Shown here in pieces: positions 29,611 through 38,017 of a DNA stretch of 64,000 bases (within the stretch, counting starts at the first letter, position 1; each line of letters starts with the position of its first letter). The stretch covers positions 35,308 to 99,307 of the forward strand of contig CAYXVG010000023.1 of NCBI GenBank assembly GCA_964468205.1. Reading direction: 5' to 3'. Position numbers and translations under genes: made by a program. A model generated the notes under the pieces. The model did not search any database. It saw nothing but the letters and a program-made list of their open reading frames with translations, and was not told the origin of the DNA. The DNA comes from CAWELS01 sp964468205 (lineage in GTDB: Bacteria; Acidobacteriota; Terriglobia; Bryobacterales; Bryobacteraceae).

Positions 29611-31419
29611 ATGAGCACTCATTACACTGGAAGAGCGAAAGACCGCCCGAGCGTCGGCCAGCACGGCGGGAACGCCCGCGCCGTTCAAAACAGCAGAAGG
29701 AGATTCCTTCAGACCGTCCCCGTCCTCGCTGCCGGCGCTGCAGCCTGCAGTCGCGCCGGAGCGGCGCCGCCCAACATCGTGCTCGTGATCACCGACGACC
29801 AGGGGTATGGCGATCTGGGTTGTCACGGGAATCCCGTGGTTCAGACGCCGCACATTGACCGGTTCCACGGCGAAAGCGTGCGCTTCACCGACTTCCACGC
29901 GGACCCGCTCTGCGCCCCCACCCGGGCCGGCCTCTTAACCGGACGGTACGCCTACCGGACCGGGGTCACGGCGGCGTACGCCGGGCGTTCGATTCTGCGG
30001 CGGGACGAAACCACGATGGCCGAAATCCTCTCGGCGGGAGGCTACCGGACCGGATTGTTCGGCAAATGGCACCTCGGCGACAACTGGCCGTACCGGCCGA
30101 ACGAGCGAGGCTTCGACGAAACCGTCGCCTGCTGGAGCGGCGGCGTCACCCAGGCCGCCGACTGGTGGGGCAACGACTACTTCGACGACACCTACTATCG
30201 AAACAACGTGCCGGAGCAGTTCACCGGCTACTGCACCGACGTCTTCTTCGACGAGGGGCTGCGCTTTATCGAACAGAACAGAAACCAGCCGTTTTTCCTC
30301 TTCCTGCCCACGAACGCGCCGCACGCGCCCTACTGGGTGGACGAGAAGTACAGCCGGCCTTATATCGAGCAGGGGATCGAGGAACCGCGCGCGTCATTCT
30401 ACGGAATGATCACCAATATCGACGATAATTTCGCCCGCCTGCGGGAAAAACTCCGCGAACTCGGCCTGGAAGACAACACCATCCTCATCTTCATGACCGA
30501 CAACGGCTCCTCCGCCGGCTGGCGTGAGGGCTACAACGCGGGCATGCGCGCCGGGAAAGGCTCGAACTACGACGGTGGGCAGCGCGTCCCGTTCTTCCTG
30601 CGCTGGCCGGACGGGGAGATGACGGGCGGGCGCGACGTGGGCCGCCTGGCCACGAATATCGATGTCCTTCCCACCTTCATTGAATTGACCGGCGTACCGC
30701 GGCCCAACGTACAGTTCGACGGAATCAGCCTGGCGCCGCTGCTGTCTGGAGAAGGCGGGTTTCCGGACGATCGCACGCACTTCATCCAGCACCAGCAGGT
30801 CCAGCGGGACGGCAAACCGCAGATGGAGAACCCGCAGCCGTTCTTCCACTCGGCCGTGCTCACGGAGCGGTGGCGGTTGGTGAACGGCAAGGATCTCTAC
30901 GATATCGAGGCCGATCCAGGGCAGGAGAATGACGTCGCCGCCGCACATCCGGACGTGGTTGCCCGCCTACGCGCCGAATATGAAAAATGGTGGGCCGATG
31001 TGTCCCCGCGGCTGGAAGAGTACGTGGAAATCCCGGTGGGGGCCGAGGAGGCCAACCCCGCGCGGCTCACCAGCTTCGATTGGTACACCGGAGGGCCGCC
31101 GAACCAGCAGGCCATCCGGGACGCCCCCTGGGAGGGAATTTGGCAGAATGGCTTCTGGGCGATCGAAGTGGTGCGCGGAGGGCGGTATCAGATCGAGTTG
31201 CGACAGCAGCCGAGGGAAGCGGATTTTCCCATCGACGGGCAGGTGGCCAAGATCGAGATCGGCAATCAGTCGATGGAGCAGCCGATCCCGGAAGGCGCCG
31301 CCGCGGTCACCTTCGACATAACCCTCGAGCCGGGAAAGACAACCATGCAAACTTGGTTTCGCGATGTGGAGCGTGGCAGCCGCGGAGCCTACTACGCTTA
31401 CTTCAACTACGTGGGCTGA
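29611..31419 (+). CDS. Arylsulfatase-type sulfatase, Tat-exported
   Basis: A 602-residue sulfatase. The N-terminus has a twin-arginine signal (NSRRRFLQTVPVLAAGAAA, about 27-45). The metal and active-site start is NIVLVITDDQGYGDLG. The formylglycine motif CAPTR is complete (Cys101), followed by AGLLTGRYAYRTG. FGKWHLGD and the C-terminal IFMTDNGSS complete the site. The last roughly 110 residues form an added beta domain seen in many acidobacterial and planctomycete sulfatases. It is co-transcribed with the Gfo/Idh gene, which supports sulfated-glycan use. No anaerobic or FGE maturation gene is in the window. Confidence 0.94.
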   Translation: MSTHYTGRAKDRPSVGQHGGNARAVQNSRRRFLQTVPVLAAGAAACSRAGAAPPNIVLVITDDQGYGDLGCHGNPVVQTPHIDRFHGESVRFTDFHADPLCAPTRAGLLTGRYAYRTGVTAAYAGRSILRRDETTMAEILSAGGYRTGLFGKWHLGDNWPYRPNERGFDETVACWSGGVTQAADWWGNDYFDDTYYRNNVPEQFTGYCTDVFFDEGLRFIEQNRNQPFFLFLPTNAPHAPYWVDEKYSRPYIEQGIEEPRASFYGMITNIDDNFARLREKLRELGLEDNTILIFMTDNGSSAGWREGYNAGMRAGKGSNYDGGQRVPFFLRWPDGEMTGGRDVGRLATNIDVLPTFIELTGVPRPNVQFDGISLAPLLSGEGGFPDDRTHFIQHQQVQRDGKPQMENPQPFFHSAVLTERWRLVNGKDLYDIEADPGQENDVAAAHPDVVARLRAEYEKWWADVSPRLEEYVEIPVGAEEANPARLTSFDWYTGGPPNQQAIRDAPWEGIWQNGFWAIEVVRGGRYQIELRQQPREADFPIDGQVAKIEIGNQSMEQPIPEGAAAVTFDITLEPGKTTMQTWFRDVERGSRGAYYAYFNYVG

Positions 31420-31441
31420 CGTTGCCGGCTTCGCTGCCGCC

Positions 31442-32518
31442 TCAGCCCGTAAACACGCGGCCCAGCCAACTGCGATTCCAGCGCAGATCACGCTGCAGGC
31501 CAACCAGCAGCGCCTGGGATTGGGCGACATAAGACCCGCGAACCGGCTGCCCCTGCGCCGTCTTCACGACTTCCAGCAATACTGCCGTTCCACCCGCCGC
31601 CATCGAAATAGCCGGGGTCCCGACGGCCGCCGCGGCCAGCGACACTACGCCTCCAATCGCAATCGGCGCCCACCGGCGGACCTGCTCGGCCAAGCGCCCC
31701 TCCTTCAATTTCCGCATCTCGCCATCGAATCCCTCGACGATCTCCCTGACTCGCTCCTCAAATTGCCCCGGCGCCTCGAAGCTGCCCTGGAAATAGAGCC
31801 TCCGCAACTCATCCATGGCCAGGCGAAACGTCTCACGCTTGTCCGCATAGCGCGCGCGAATCTCGAGATAGCGGTCGACCGGGAGTTCCACGATGTCCGC
31901 GGGAATCTCCGCCATGAGAATGGCCGAGGCGATTGTCGCCTCCGGGTTCCACGGTTCTCCATGTTTCAGCTCGCTTCGGGCCGCAACCGCGAAATGCTCC
32001 TGCCGGTCACTCGCTGTGCCGAGGATGCCAGGCCGGTTCCTGGCCATGCGCTCCGCCAGCAGCGACAACACGAGGCCCGCCACCCGCCGGTCCACCCGCA
32101 GCCACTTCTCGTCTTCAGTCTGCTCCGCCAGTCCCTGCTCCAAAAGCTGCTGCGCCAACACATCTCCCATCTTGTCCGTGTGGACGCGCGCCGCTCCTCC
32201 GAAATCCAGGTTGGGGACGCCTTCTTCCCATTCCAGCCGCACCCGTTCCCGGCCGCCAGGCTCGTCAGGAAGATTGCGCAGAACTCCGCTGAGCGCGTCG
32301 AAGCCCGGCCAGTCGTAGGCTCGGTCTTCGTCGGTGGGCGAGAGCGGCACGAAAGCGCCGTCCGATTTGTCCATGAGGGTGGCGACGCCCGGTGATGGTG
32401 CGTATTCCGCTCCCTCCGGCACGATCGAGTGAACCGTGTCATAGAAGAGCAGCATCGCCCGCAACCAGCTTTCGCTCGGTTCAAACCTCGGATGATAAAG
32501 CGTCTTGGTTAGAACCAT
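31442..32518 (-). CDS. Hypothetical protein, DUF6236-like
   Basis: A 358-residue protein. The start (TLYHPRFEPSESWLRAMLLFYDTVHSIVP) resembles the DUF6236 family, in which a Y/F-P...W-L...YD-motif opens a helical protein of unknown role often found near defence or mobile genes. I make this link from pattern memory, so it is tentative. The middle is helical (EERVREIVEGFDGEMRKLKEG), followed by a glycine/alanine-rich hydrophobic segment (about 290-325). The C-terminus is basic. It converges with the sulfatase operon. Confidence 0.55.
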   Translation of the reverse strand: MVLTKTLYHPRFEPSESWLRAMLLFYDTVHSIVPEGAEYAPSPGVATLMDKSDGAFVPLSPTDEDRAYDWPGFDALSGVLRNLPDEPGGRERVRLEWEEGVPNLDFGGAARVHTDKMGDVLAQQLLEQGLAEQTEDEKWLRVDRRVAGLVLSLLAERMARNRPGILGTASDRQEHFAVAARSELKHGEPWNPEATIASAILMAEIPADIVELPVDRYLEIRARYADKRETFRLAMDELRRLYFQGSFEAPGQFEERVREIVEGFDGEMRKLKEGRLAEQVRRWAPIAIGGVVSLAAAAVGTPAISMAAGGTAVLLEVVKTAQGQPVRGSYVAQSQALLVGLQRDLRWNRSWLGRVFTG

Positions 32519-32656
32519 CGCCGCACCTGCGCTTCATGGGAAAAGGCTGGGAGCCCAGATAAATGTAGATCCAGTATACTCCCATTGCTGACGAAAAGAG
32601 CCGAATTTCGGGGTGCGGCGTATCCAAACCGTGGCCGGCTCTCCACTGCCGGTTAC

Positions 32657-33184
32657 TCACTCCGGACGCGCCGGGGCCGCCAGCAGCAGCCAACCGTCCG
32701 CGTGGCGCCAAACCTGCTCGAACTTCGCCCGCTTCATCTTTCTGGCTTTCCGCTTTGTCGGATCATTCAGCCAGACCCAGTCCTCATCCAGACCCGCCAC
32801 CACCGCGAAATGAATATTCGCATTCGAGCCACCCCGCATCGCGACTATTACGGGCCTCCCCTTCCGAGTCTGCGACTCCAAGTCGGGCATCCCGCCGCGG
32901 AAAGTGAAAGCCGCGTAACCGTGGTCCTTCAAGAATCCGCTCATCGCCGCCAGGGGAATGGCGCGAAGTTCAGTCCGGTAGAGATCGCGGTACACTTTCG
33001 CCGGATCGGCGGCGGCCAACTCCAGTTCCGGGTGCAGGGCGTTCCAGTATTGCATCACCATCGCCACGCTGGCAGCGCCGCATCCGTTCTTCTCCTGCGG
33101 AACAAACGGCACGCCCATTGGAGGGTTGCCGGCCGCGGGAACAGTGGCCACGAGGAATACCAGTCCAAGCAGTTTGGATCTCAT
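32657..33184 (-). CDS. C39-like cysteine peptidase (PA2778-like)
   Basis: A 175-residue exported papain-fold peptidase. A signal peptide (1-19) leads to the catalytic cysteine in QEKNGCGAASVAMVMQYW (Cys35). The histidine is in GGSNANIHFAVV (His125) and the third residue in WLNDP (Asp141). This order, with no ABC transporter domain attached, fits PA2778-type or C39-like stand-alone peptidases. The small gene 14 bases upstream resembles PA2779, the usual neighbour of PA2778. A role in processing that or another exported protein is an inference. Confidence 0.8.
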   Translation of the reverse strand: MRSKLLGLVFLVATVPAAGNPPMGVPFVPQEKNGCGAASVAMVMQYWNALHPELELAAADPAKVYRDLYRTELRAIPLAAMSGFLKDHGYAAFTFRGGMPDLESQTRKGRPVIVAMRGGSNANIHFAVVAGLDEDWVWLNDPTKRKARKMKRAKFEQVWRHADGWLLLAAPARPE

Positions 33185-33198
33185 CCGCCAGGCTCCGT

Positions 33199-33516
33199 CT
33201 ACTTGAGCACCAACACCACCACCGCCGCCGCGAGAGCGATTACGATGTACGTGAGTTGTTGATTGTTCAAAGCCCCGCCCGCGACCTCCTCGCCAGGTTC
33301 TTCCGCTCGCGCTTCCAACTCCGCGGCTTCCTCCGTATCCAGGAGTTGCGCGGCCGCGGCGCCTTCTGATTCGCTCGCGGATGTGCTGACCCCAATCTTA
33401 CTGGAGGCTAATTCCCCCGCCTGGGCTCTCTCGCCTCCCTCGGCGGGAATCGGCGTCACGGTTAGCAGTGCAATCAGACTCCAAAAAAGCAGGCTCTTCA
33501 CGAGATGTACGGTCAT
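33199..33516 (-). CDS. Small exported membrane-tail protein (PA2779-like partner)
   Basis: A 105-residue protein with a signal peptide (about 1-25), an acidic low-complexity middle (about 40-80) and a C-terminal hydrophobic helix ending in a single lysine (LTYIVIALAAAVVVLVLK). A double-glycine (EEVAGG) stands right before the helix. PA2779/DUF6627 proteins have the same plan: a signal, a charged region, a glycine pair and a C-terminal membrane helix. The C39-like peptidase follows 14 bases downstream, so cleavage after the glycine pair is a testable idea. Sequence similarity itself is weak. Confidence 0.6.
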   Translation of the reverse strand: MTVHLVKSLLFWSLIALLTVTPIPAEGGERAQAGELASSKIGVSTSASESEGAAAAQLLDTEEAAELEARAEEPGEEVAGGALNNQQLTYIVIALAAAVVVLVLK

Positions 33517-34061
33517 CCACTCTCTCCTTCAAGATGTGTCCAGGTATCTGGAATGTATCCAAACGCAACTTTATAGCAAATCACAGTCCATTCCTCGGGA
33601 GAGTCTCAAACCTGGCCATCCGGCCTTCTTCCGCCGGCGAGTTCGATCTGTCCGCGAACCGTCGCGCCTGCAATCACTTGGGCGTTCGGCCGCGGGGACC
33701 GCGCCACGGGCGCTCGCGGCGGGGCGGCCGCTTCGGGGTTCTCATCGGAGCCGCATTCGATTCGAACTATGTCAAATCGACACACCCCGACGCCGTCGGC
33801 AATCGGCCTGCATCGCCCCCAGACCTTGCTAAGCTTTTTGTTCGAATCGGGCGCCCGCCCGCGAACAGTGGGCTACGCCCGGGGGACTCGCCGCCCGCTC
33901 ATCCTCCACCGCAAACGGAACTTCAATCACCGTCAGCACTTCCACCGGCTTGCCGCCCGCGGCCGCGGTCTTGTTGTCCGGCGCCCGGCGTACGGGAAAC
34001 AGAACCTCCCTCCCTCACGTCGGATATCATAGTGAATTACGGAAAGGATAAACCAGTTTCC
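33517..34061. other. Intergenic region with possible gene remnant
   Basis: These 545 bases separate the small exported protein gene (minus) from the Gfo/Idh gene (plus). The plus frame of the latter is open back to 33468, but the added residues look like random GC-rich translation. On the minus strand around 34020-33830 about 60 codons read in a protein-like way (VEVLTVIEVPFAVEDE) without a good start, perhaps a decayed gene end. I see no other element. Confidence 0.35.
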
Positions 34062-35390
34062 ATGCAGAAGAATCGACGCGCTTTCTTGAAGAACGCCGGC
34101 CTCGGCGCGATGGCGGCCGGAGCGGCTCCGTCGGCGCTCTCCCAAAGCAAGGTCCCCGGCGCCAATGACCGCATTCGCATCGGCCTCATCGGCTGTGGCG
34201 GCATGGGGAACGCCAACCTCCGCGACTTTCTCAAAATCAAGGAAGTGGAACTCGTCGCTCTCTGCGACGTCGACCAGTCCCGCATCGACAAGACCCAAGC
34301 CACCACCGCCGCCGAGGCCGCGCAAAAGGCCGCGTTCCTCACCCAGGACTTCCGCCGGCTCATCGAGCGGAACGACATCGACGCCGTCATCAACGCCACG
34401 CCGGACCATTGGCACGCGCTCCCCACCATCATGGCGTGCCGCGCTGGAAAGGACGTCTACGTCGAGAAGCCCCTGGCGCTCACCGTCGCCGAGGGCAGCC
34501 TCATGGTGAAAGTCGCCCGCGAGAACAACCGCGTCGTCCAAATGGGCACCCAGCAGCGCAGCGCGCCGCACTACACCGGCGCCGTCCAGTACGTCAAGGA
34601 CGGCAAGCTCGGGCGCGTGCGCCTCGTCCGCGCCTGGGCCTATCTCGACTGGAAGGGCGAAACCCCGGTCCTTCCCGACGAGCCTGTTCCCCCCGGCGTC
34701 GACTACGACATGTGGCTCGGCCCCGCGCCCAAGGTCCCCTTCAACAGGAATCGCTTCCACTTCACCTTCCGCTGGTATTGGCCTTACTCCGGCGGCCTCA
34801 TGACCGACTGGGGCGCCCACATGATCGACATCGCCAACTGGGCCATGGGCATCAAGGCTCCTTCCACGGCCATGTCCGTCGGTGGCAAGTTCGCCTACCC
34901 CCAAGACGCCATGGAGACCCCCGACACCCAGCAGGTGATGTGGCAGTATCCGGAGTTTTCGATGATCTGGGAGCATGCCCTCGGGGTCGGCCGCGGACCC
35001 GAATCTCGCGAGCACGGTGTGCAGTTCCACGGCGAAAACGGCGTGCTCGTGATCGACCGCAAGGGCTGGGAAGTCTACCCGGAAACCGACCGCATCGACA
35101 AGCCCATGCGCGTCTACAAATCGATGGGCCTCCCGCGCCACGACATACGCAAGGACGACATGCACGAACGCCACGTGCAAGACTTCATCGACTGCATGAA
35201 GAGCCGCCAGCGCCCGCGCTCGGACGTCGAAATCGGCCACCACTCGATGATCGCCTGCCATCTCGGCAACGCCGCCTTCCGCCTCGGCCGCCGTGTCGAC
35301 TGGGATATCAACAACGAGAAGCCCCGCGGCGACCGCGAGGCCGAACAGTTGATGGCTCCCAAGTACCGCAAACCCTGGGTGCTCGCCTGA
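34062..35390 (+). CDS. Gfo/Idh/MocA-family oxidoreductase, Tat-exported (second copy)
   Basis: A 442-residue NAD(P)-dependent oxidoreductase with a twin-arginine signal (NRRAFLKNAGLGAMAAGAA). The Rossmann motif is IGLIGCGGMGNANL, and the family signature CRAGKDVYVEKPLALTV holds the catalytic lysine. The C-terminal half includes YWPYSGGLMTDWGAHMIDIA and DFIDCMKSRQRPRSDVEIGH, typical of planctomycete and acidobacterial members acting on sugars. It is a distant relative of the protein at 28393-29604. The ATG at 34062 is chosen because it begins the signal peptide; GGAAAGG lies 14 bases upstream, a weak fit. It is monocistronic. Confidence 0.9.
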   Translation: MQKNRRAFLKNAGLGAMAAGAAPSALSQSKVPGANDRIRIGLIGCGGMGNANLRDFLKIKEVELVALCDVDQSRIDKTQATTAAEAAQKAAFLTQDFRRLIERNDIDAVINATPDHWHALPTIMACRAGKDVYVEKPLALTVAEGSLMVKVARENNRVVQMGTQQRSAPHYTGAVQYVKDGKLGRVRLVRAWAYLDWKGETPVLPDEPVPPGVDYDMWLGPAPKVPFNRNRFHFTFRWYWPYSGGLMTDWGAHMIDIANWAMGIKAPSTAMSVGGKFAYPQDAMETPDTQQVMWQYPEFSMIWEHALGVGRGPESREHGVQFHGENGVLVIDRKGWEVYPETDRIDKPMRVYKSMGLPRHDIRKDDMHERHVQDFIDCMKSRQRPRSDVEIGHHSMIACHLGNAAFRLGRRVDWDINNEKPRGDREAEQLMAPKYRKPWVLA

Positions 35391-35529
35391 GGTGAGCCGC
35401 GGCCGGCGCGCCATCGCGCTTGCCCCGGCGCTGCTGTCCGGCTGCGGGATCGGATTGCCGGGGACGCAATTCACCGTCGCGAAATCCCGCCGCGCCGAGG
35501 CCGGTTCACTCCTGACGTCAGCAAAGCAA

Positions 35530-35573
35530 AGGGCTGTCAGGAACCGCCACCGAGGCCGGCCCCTGACAGCCCT
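35530..35573. terminator. Hairpin between convergent genes
   Basis: A perfect 12-bp stem AGGGCTGTCAGG/CCTGACAGCCCT with a 20-base loop lies between the converging Gfo/Idh and blaR1 genes, 27 bases past the blaR1 stop. It could end both transcripts. There is no T-run on either side. Confidence 0.5.
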
Positions 35574-35599
35574 GCCATGTCGCTGGATCATGATCTGGA

Positions 35600-37264
35600 T
35601 CACTTCGCTAGTGCGAAGTTCACCGCGATCTCTGTAGCCACCGCCACTGGCTCGCCATTCAGGAGAGTGGGCTCATAGACCCACTTGCTGATGGCTTCCA
35701 CCGCCGCTTTCGCAAGGTCTGGGTCGATCTGGGTGTTCATCACCCGCAAAGATTGAACACTCCCGTCCTTGCCAATCACTCCATTCAGCATGACGGTGCC
35801 TTCTATCCCGGAGCTCTTGGCAACGGCCGGATAGGCTGGCCGAGCCATCTTGCGAACCTTCATAGCCTGCACTTTGCCGCCGACGCGAATCGCCTTCCCG
35901 CCCGGAATATCCTCCGCCTTCTCCGTGCGGGCTGAGGGGGCGTCGCCAATGACGTCGATTCTCTCGGAGACCGAACCGGCTTCTAAAGTGATCGTTTCAT
36001 GGCGCCCTCGCCCTGCTTCCAGTAAGACGCCGGACTGACTGTAACGCTTAAATCCGCCGGCCGTTACCTCGAGGGCGTATTCTCCCGCCGGCACGCCGGC
36101 AAACTCAAACACGCCGGCGGCGCTTGTGGTCGTCATATCCTTCGTGCCGGCCGGCTCATTCTTCAACACAACTGTGGCATTGGGAATGACGCCGCCGGAT
36201 GGATCGTACACGGTTCCGAAAAACTTCCCGGACAGGCCCGGCGTCTGCCCCGGCATCGCCGCCAGAGAGCTTACGAGCAGGATCACCGCGCCGATTATGA
36301 AGCATGCCGTTCTGAATCGTACGGAGCTTCGGTCAGTATTTGGATTCAGCATGGAAACGAACCTCCTTTCCAGGTTCGACAGACGCGCCATGGCCAGAAC
36401 CACGTGCGGCGCCTCATTGGAGACTTGAAATGCGCGTGCTACCTCGAGGACGTGGCCGGCGTAAACCGGACCGTCAATTCCGGCGGCGAGCGCTATGTCG
36501 TCGCTAGCCACCTCGCTTTCTTTCCGCAATTGGGCACACGCGAACCAAACCAGCGGATGGAACCAGTAGACGGCGCGGCAGATTTCTCCCGCTATCTGCG
36601 CGAGCCAGTCGCGGCGGCGAACGTGGGCCAGTTCGTGGGTCAGAATGGACCGCAACTGCTCCTCGGACCATCCGTCAACCCAGCCGGGGAGCACAACCCG
36701 GGGCCGCCAAACGCCCCATGTAAATGGCATGCACGGCTCCTCGGCCTTCCGCAGGATGACGCTCGAGCCAAGCCCGAAGCGCGCCCGCAGATCGCTCCAG
36801 AGCCGCCGGTTCCAGCGCGGGCGCCACTCGCTCGAGCGGGAGAGAATTCCGCACACTCGAACCGCGCCTCCAACGAGCATGGCCGCTATCGTCAAAGCGC
36901 CCGCCATCCACACCAGCGAAAGAGCGCTCCGCCACGGCCCTCCTCCGCCACCGGCCGCGGCGTCAACCACCATCGCGCCGTCCGCCGCGTCCGGACCCGG
37001 CAGAAGCGCCGCCGGGTTCGACAGCCAGACCGGAGCCGCGGGCTGCACGCTCGGGGGAATCAGCGCCGGTGCAACCATCACAAACAACGGAAGGATCAGC
37101 AATGCCACTAGAGCGCTCGTCCAAACCAGATGGCGCAGCGCCGCTGACGCCCGCCGCAGCAGCGCCGCCGCTGCGCAAGCGGCGATCAGAAGCAGCGAAC
37201 CCTTCACCGCACAGGCCAATACGGCCTGAAACGCCGAATCCAAGGAAAACATCACCGGCATCAC
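35600..37264 (-). CDS. BlaR1-type M56 peptidase with regulatory-like and TonB C-terminal domains
   Basis: A 554-residue membrane protein. Its first part has several membrane helices (about 20-35, 50-70, 115-140) and a zinc-peptidase site HELAH (210-214) with further metal residues in ESEVASDD, the BlaR1/MecR1 layout. A helix near 320-338 is followed by a carboxypeptidase-regulatory-like domain (about 345-430, GTVYDPSGGVIPNATVVL) and a TonB C-terminal domain (about 465-554, ARPAYPAVAKSSGIEGTVML ... WVYEPTLLNGEPV). In place of a penicillin-binding sensor it carries these two envelope domains. It overlaps the BlaI gene by ATGA (37261-37264). The likely job is to cleave BlaI upon an envelope signal. 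The signal is unknown. Confidence 0.9.
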   Translation of the reverse strand: MMPVMFSLDSAFQAVLACAVKGSLLLIAACAAAALLRRASAALRHLVWTSALVALLILPLFVMVAPALIPPSVQPAAPVWLSNPAALLPGPDAADGAMVVDAAAGGGGGPWRSALSLVWMAGALTIAAMLVGGAVRVCGILSRSSEWRPRWNRRLWSDLRARFGLGSSVILRKAEEPCMPFTWGVWRPRVVLPGWVDGWSEEQLRSILTHELAHVRRRDWLAQIAGEICRAVYWFHPLVWFACAQLRKESEVASDDIALAAGIDGPVYAGHVLEVARAFQVSNEAPHVVLAMARLSNLERRFVSMLNPNTDRSSVRFRTACFIIGAVILLVSSLAAMPGQTPGLSGKFFGTVYDPSGGVIPNATVVLKNEPAGTKDMTTTSAAGVFEFAGVPAGEYALEVTAGGFKRYSQSGVLLEAGRGRHETITLEAGSVSERIDVIGDAPSARTEKAEDIPGGKAIRVGGKVQAMKVRKMARPAYPAVAKSSGIEGTVMLNGVIGKDGSVQSLRVMNTQIDPDLAKAAVEAISKWVYEPTLLNGEPVAVATEIAVNFALAK

Positions 37265-37656
37265 GCACCTCTTCTCCTTCTCCTCTTCTGGGTATCCTCA
37301 ACAAGGCGAGCCAGCCGCTCGAGTTCCTCCGCTGAAACCTGCGCCCTGTCATCGCTCAGGAGAGTCGCCACCACGTTCGACACCGATCCGGCAAAGAAGG
37401 TTTCCACCACGTGGCTCAATGCGGATTGGCGGACTTTCTCGCGTGGAACCGTCGGCGTGTAAACATACCGCAGGCCTTCTTCGTCGTGTCGCAAATACCC
37501 CTTCTCCTCCAGAACCCGAAGCTGCGTCCGGACTGTGGAGTAACTCGGATCATCCGGCAGTTCCTTCAGCACATCGCCGACGGTCGCTCTCTCAAGGCGG
37601 TACATCACATCCATGATCTGGCGCTCGCGCCGGCCCAAATTCTTCTTCTTGGTCAT
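37261..37656 (-). CDS. BlaI/MecI/CopY-family transcriptional repressor
   Basis: A 131-residue winged-helix repressor. The DNA-binding region (about 5-75) reads GRRERQIMDVMYRLERATVGDVLKEL (in two helices), YSTVRTQLRVLEEKGYL and a wing GLRYVYTPTV. The C-terminal part is a dimerisation and cleavage region (FFAGSVSNVVATLL). The ATG at 37656 is used; a TTG two codons earlier is also possible. Such proteins dimerise on dyads in their own promoters and are inactivated by the partner M56 peptidase encoded next. A dyad lies 34 bases upstream. Confidence 0.93.
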   Translation of the reverse strand: MTKKKNLGRRERQIMDVMYRLERATVGDVLKELPDDPSYSTVRTQLRVLEEKGYLRHDEEGLRYVYTPTVPREKVRQSALSHVVETFFAGSVSNVVATLLSDDRAQVSAEELERLARLVEDTQKRRRRRGA

Positions 37657-37689
37657 CGTCAAGCCCGTGTCAGAGATGCTATTTTTATA

Positions 37690-37719
37690 GCAGTTCTGTT
37701 ATATTAATAACACTACTGC
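37690..37719 (-). promoter_or_regulatory. Operator-like dyad upstream of blaI-blaR1
   Basis: A 30-base inverted repeat: GCAGT-tc-TGTTAT at left and ATAACA-ct-ACTGC at right, spaced by ATTA. Each 13-base arm pairs at 11 positions. A second short dyad GCTAT-TTTT-ATAGC is at 37678-37691. Both lie just before the repressor start, as expected for BlaI autoregulation, although the known TACA/TGTA core is not exact. The transposon inserted 21 bases further upstream. Confidence 0.55.
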
Positions 37720-37732
37720 CGGTTCGTGTCAA

Positions 37733-37740
37733 TACCTAAG
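37733..37740. repeat. Target-site duplication, left copy
   Basis: The octamer TACCTAAG lies directly before the left terminal repeat and is repeated at 40731-40738 directly after the right one. It is the footprint of the transposition event. Confidence 0.85.
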
Positions 37741-37772
37741 GGTAGTGTCCCAATAGATGCGGTGCGGCTAAA
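37741..37772 (+). repeat. Left terminal inverted repeat
   Basis: It starts GGTAGTGTCCCAATAGATGC and matches the reverse complement of the right end with about five mismatches in 32 bases. A further partial, inverted copy (GGGACACTATTG) lies at 37911-37922. Confidence 0.8.
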
Positions 37773-37995
37773 GTGGGCTTCCCCAGTGGTCCCACGATCC
37801 GATGTGGTGCGTCTTGCCGCAATTCAGACACTTCCAGAAATAGTGCGCTGGCGTTCTGGCGCCGTAGACGTGGATAGCCCCGCCATGGCCTTCTATGTGA
37901 TCCCCCTTACGGGACACTATTGACCACGTTGTTTCGCGCCCCACACAGTCGCAGTGCGAGCGTGTGGGGGTTCCAGGAATAGGCGGATCCGGCAT
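37768..37995 (-). CDS. Possible small zinc-ribbon protein in transposon
   Basis: A 75-residue open frame with cysteine pairs CDC and, near the end, WKCLNCGKTHHIGSWDHW, which looks like half of a zinc ribbon. The beginning of the frame is proline-rich and has no clear ribosome binding site, so the true start or reality of the gene is uncertain. It lies between the left transposon end and the transposase remnant. Confidence 0.3.
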   Translation of the reverse strand: MPDPPIPGTPTRSHCDCVGRETTWSIVSRKGDHIEGHGGAIHVYGARTPAHYFWKCLNCGKTHHIGSWDHWGSPL

Positions 37996-38017
37996 TGTCC
38001 GCCTTCAATTCTACACC

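Noticed and set aside
33468..34061. N-terminal extension of the second Gfo/Idh gene
   Set aside because: The extension has no family similarity and would bury the twin-arginine signal inside the protein.
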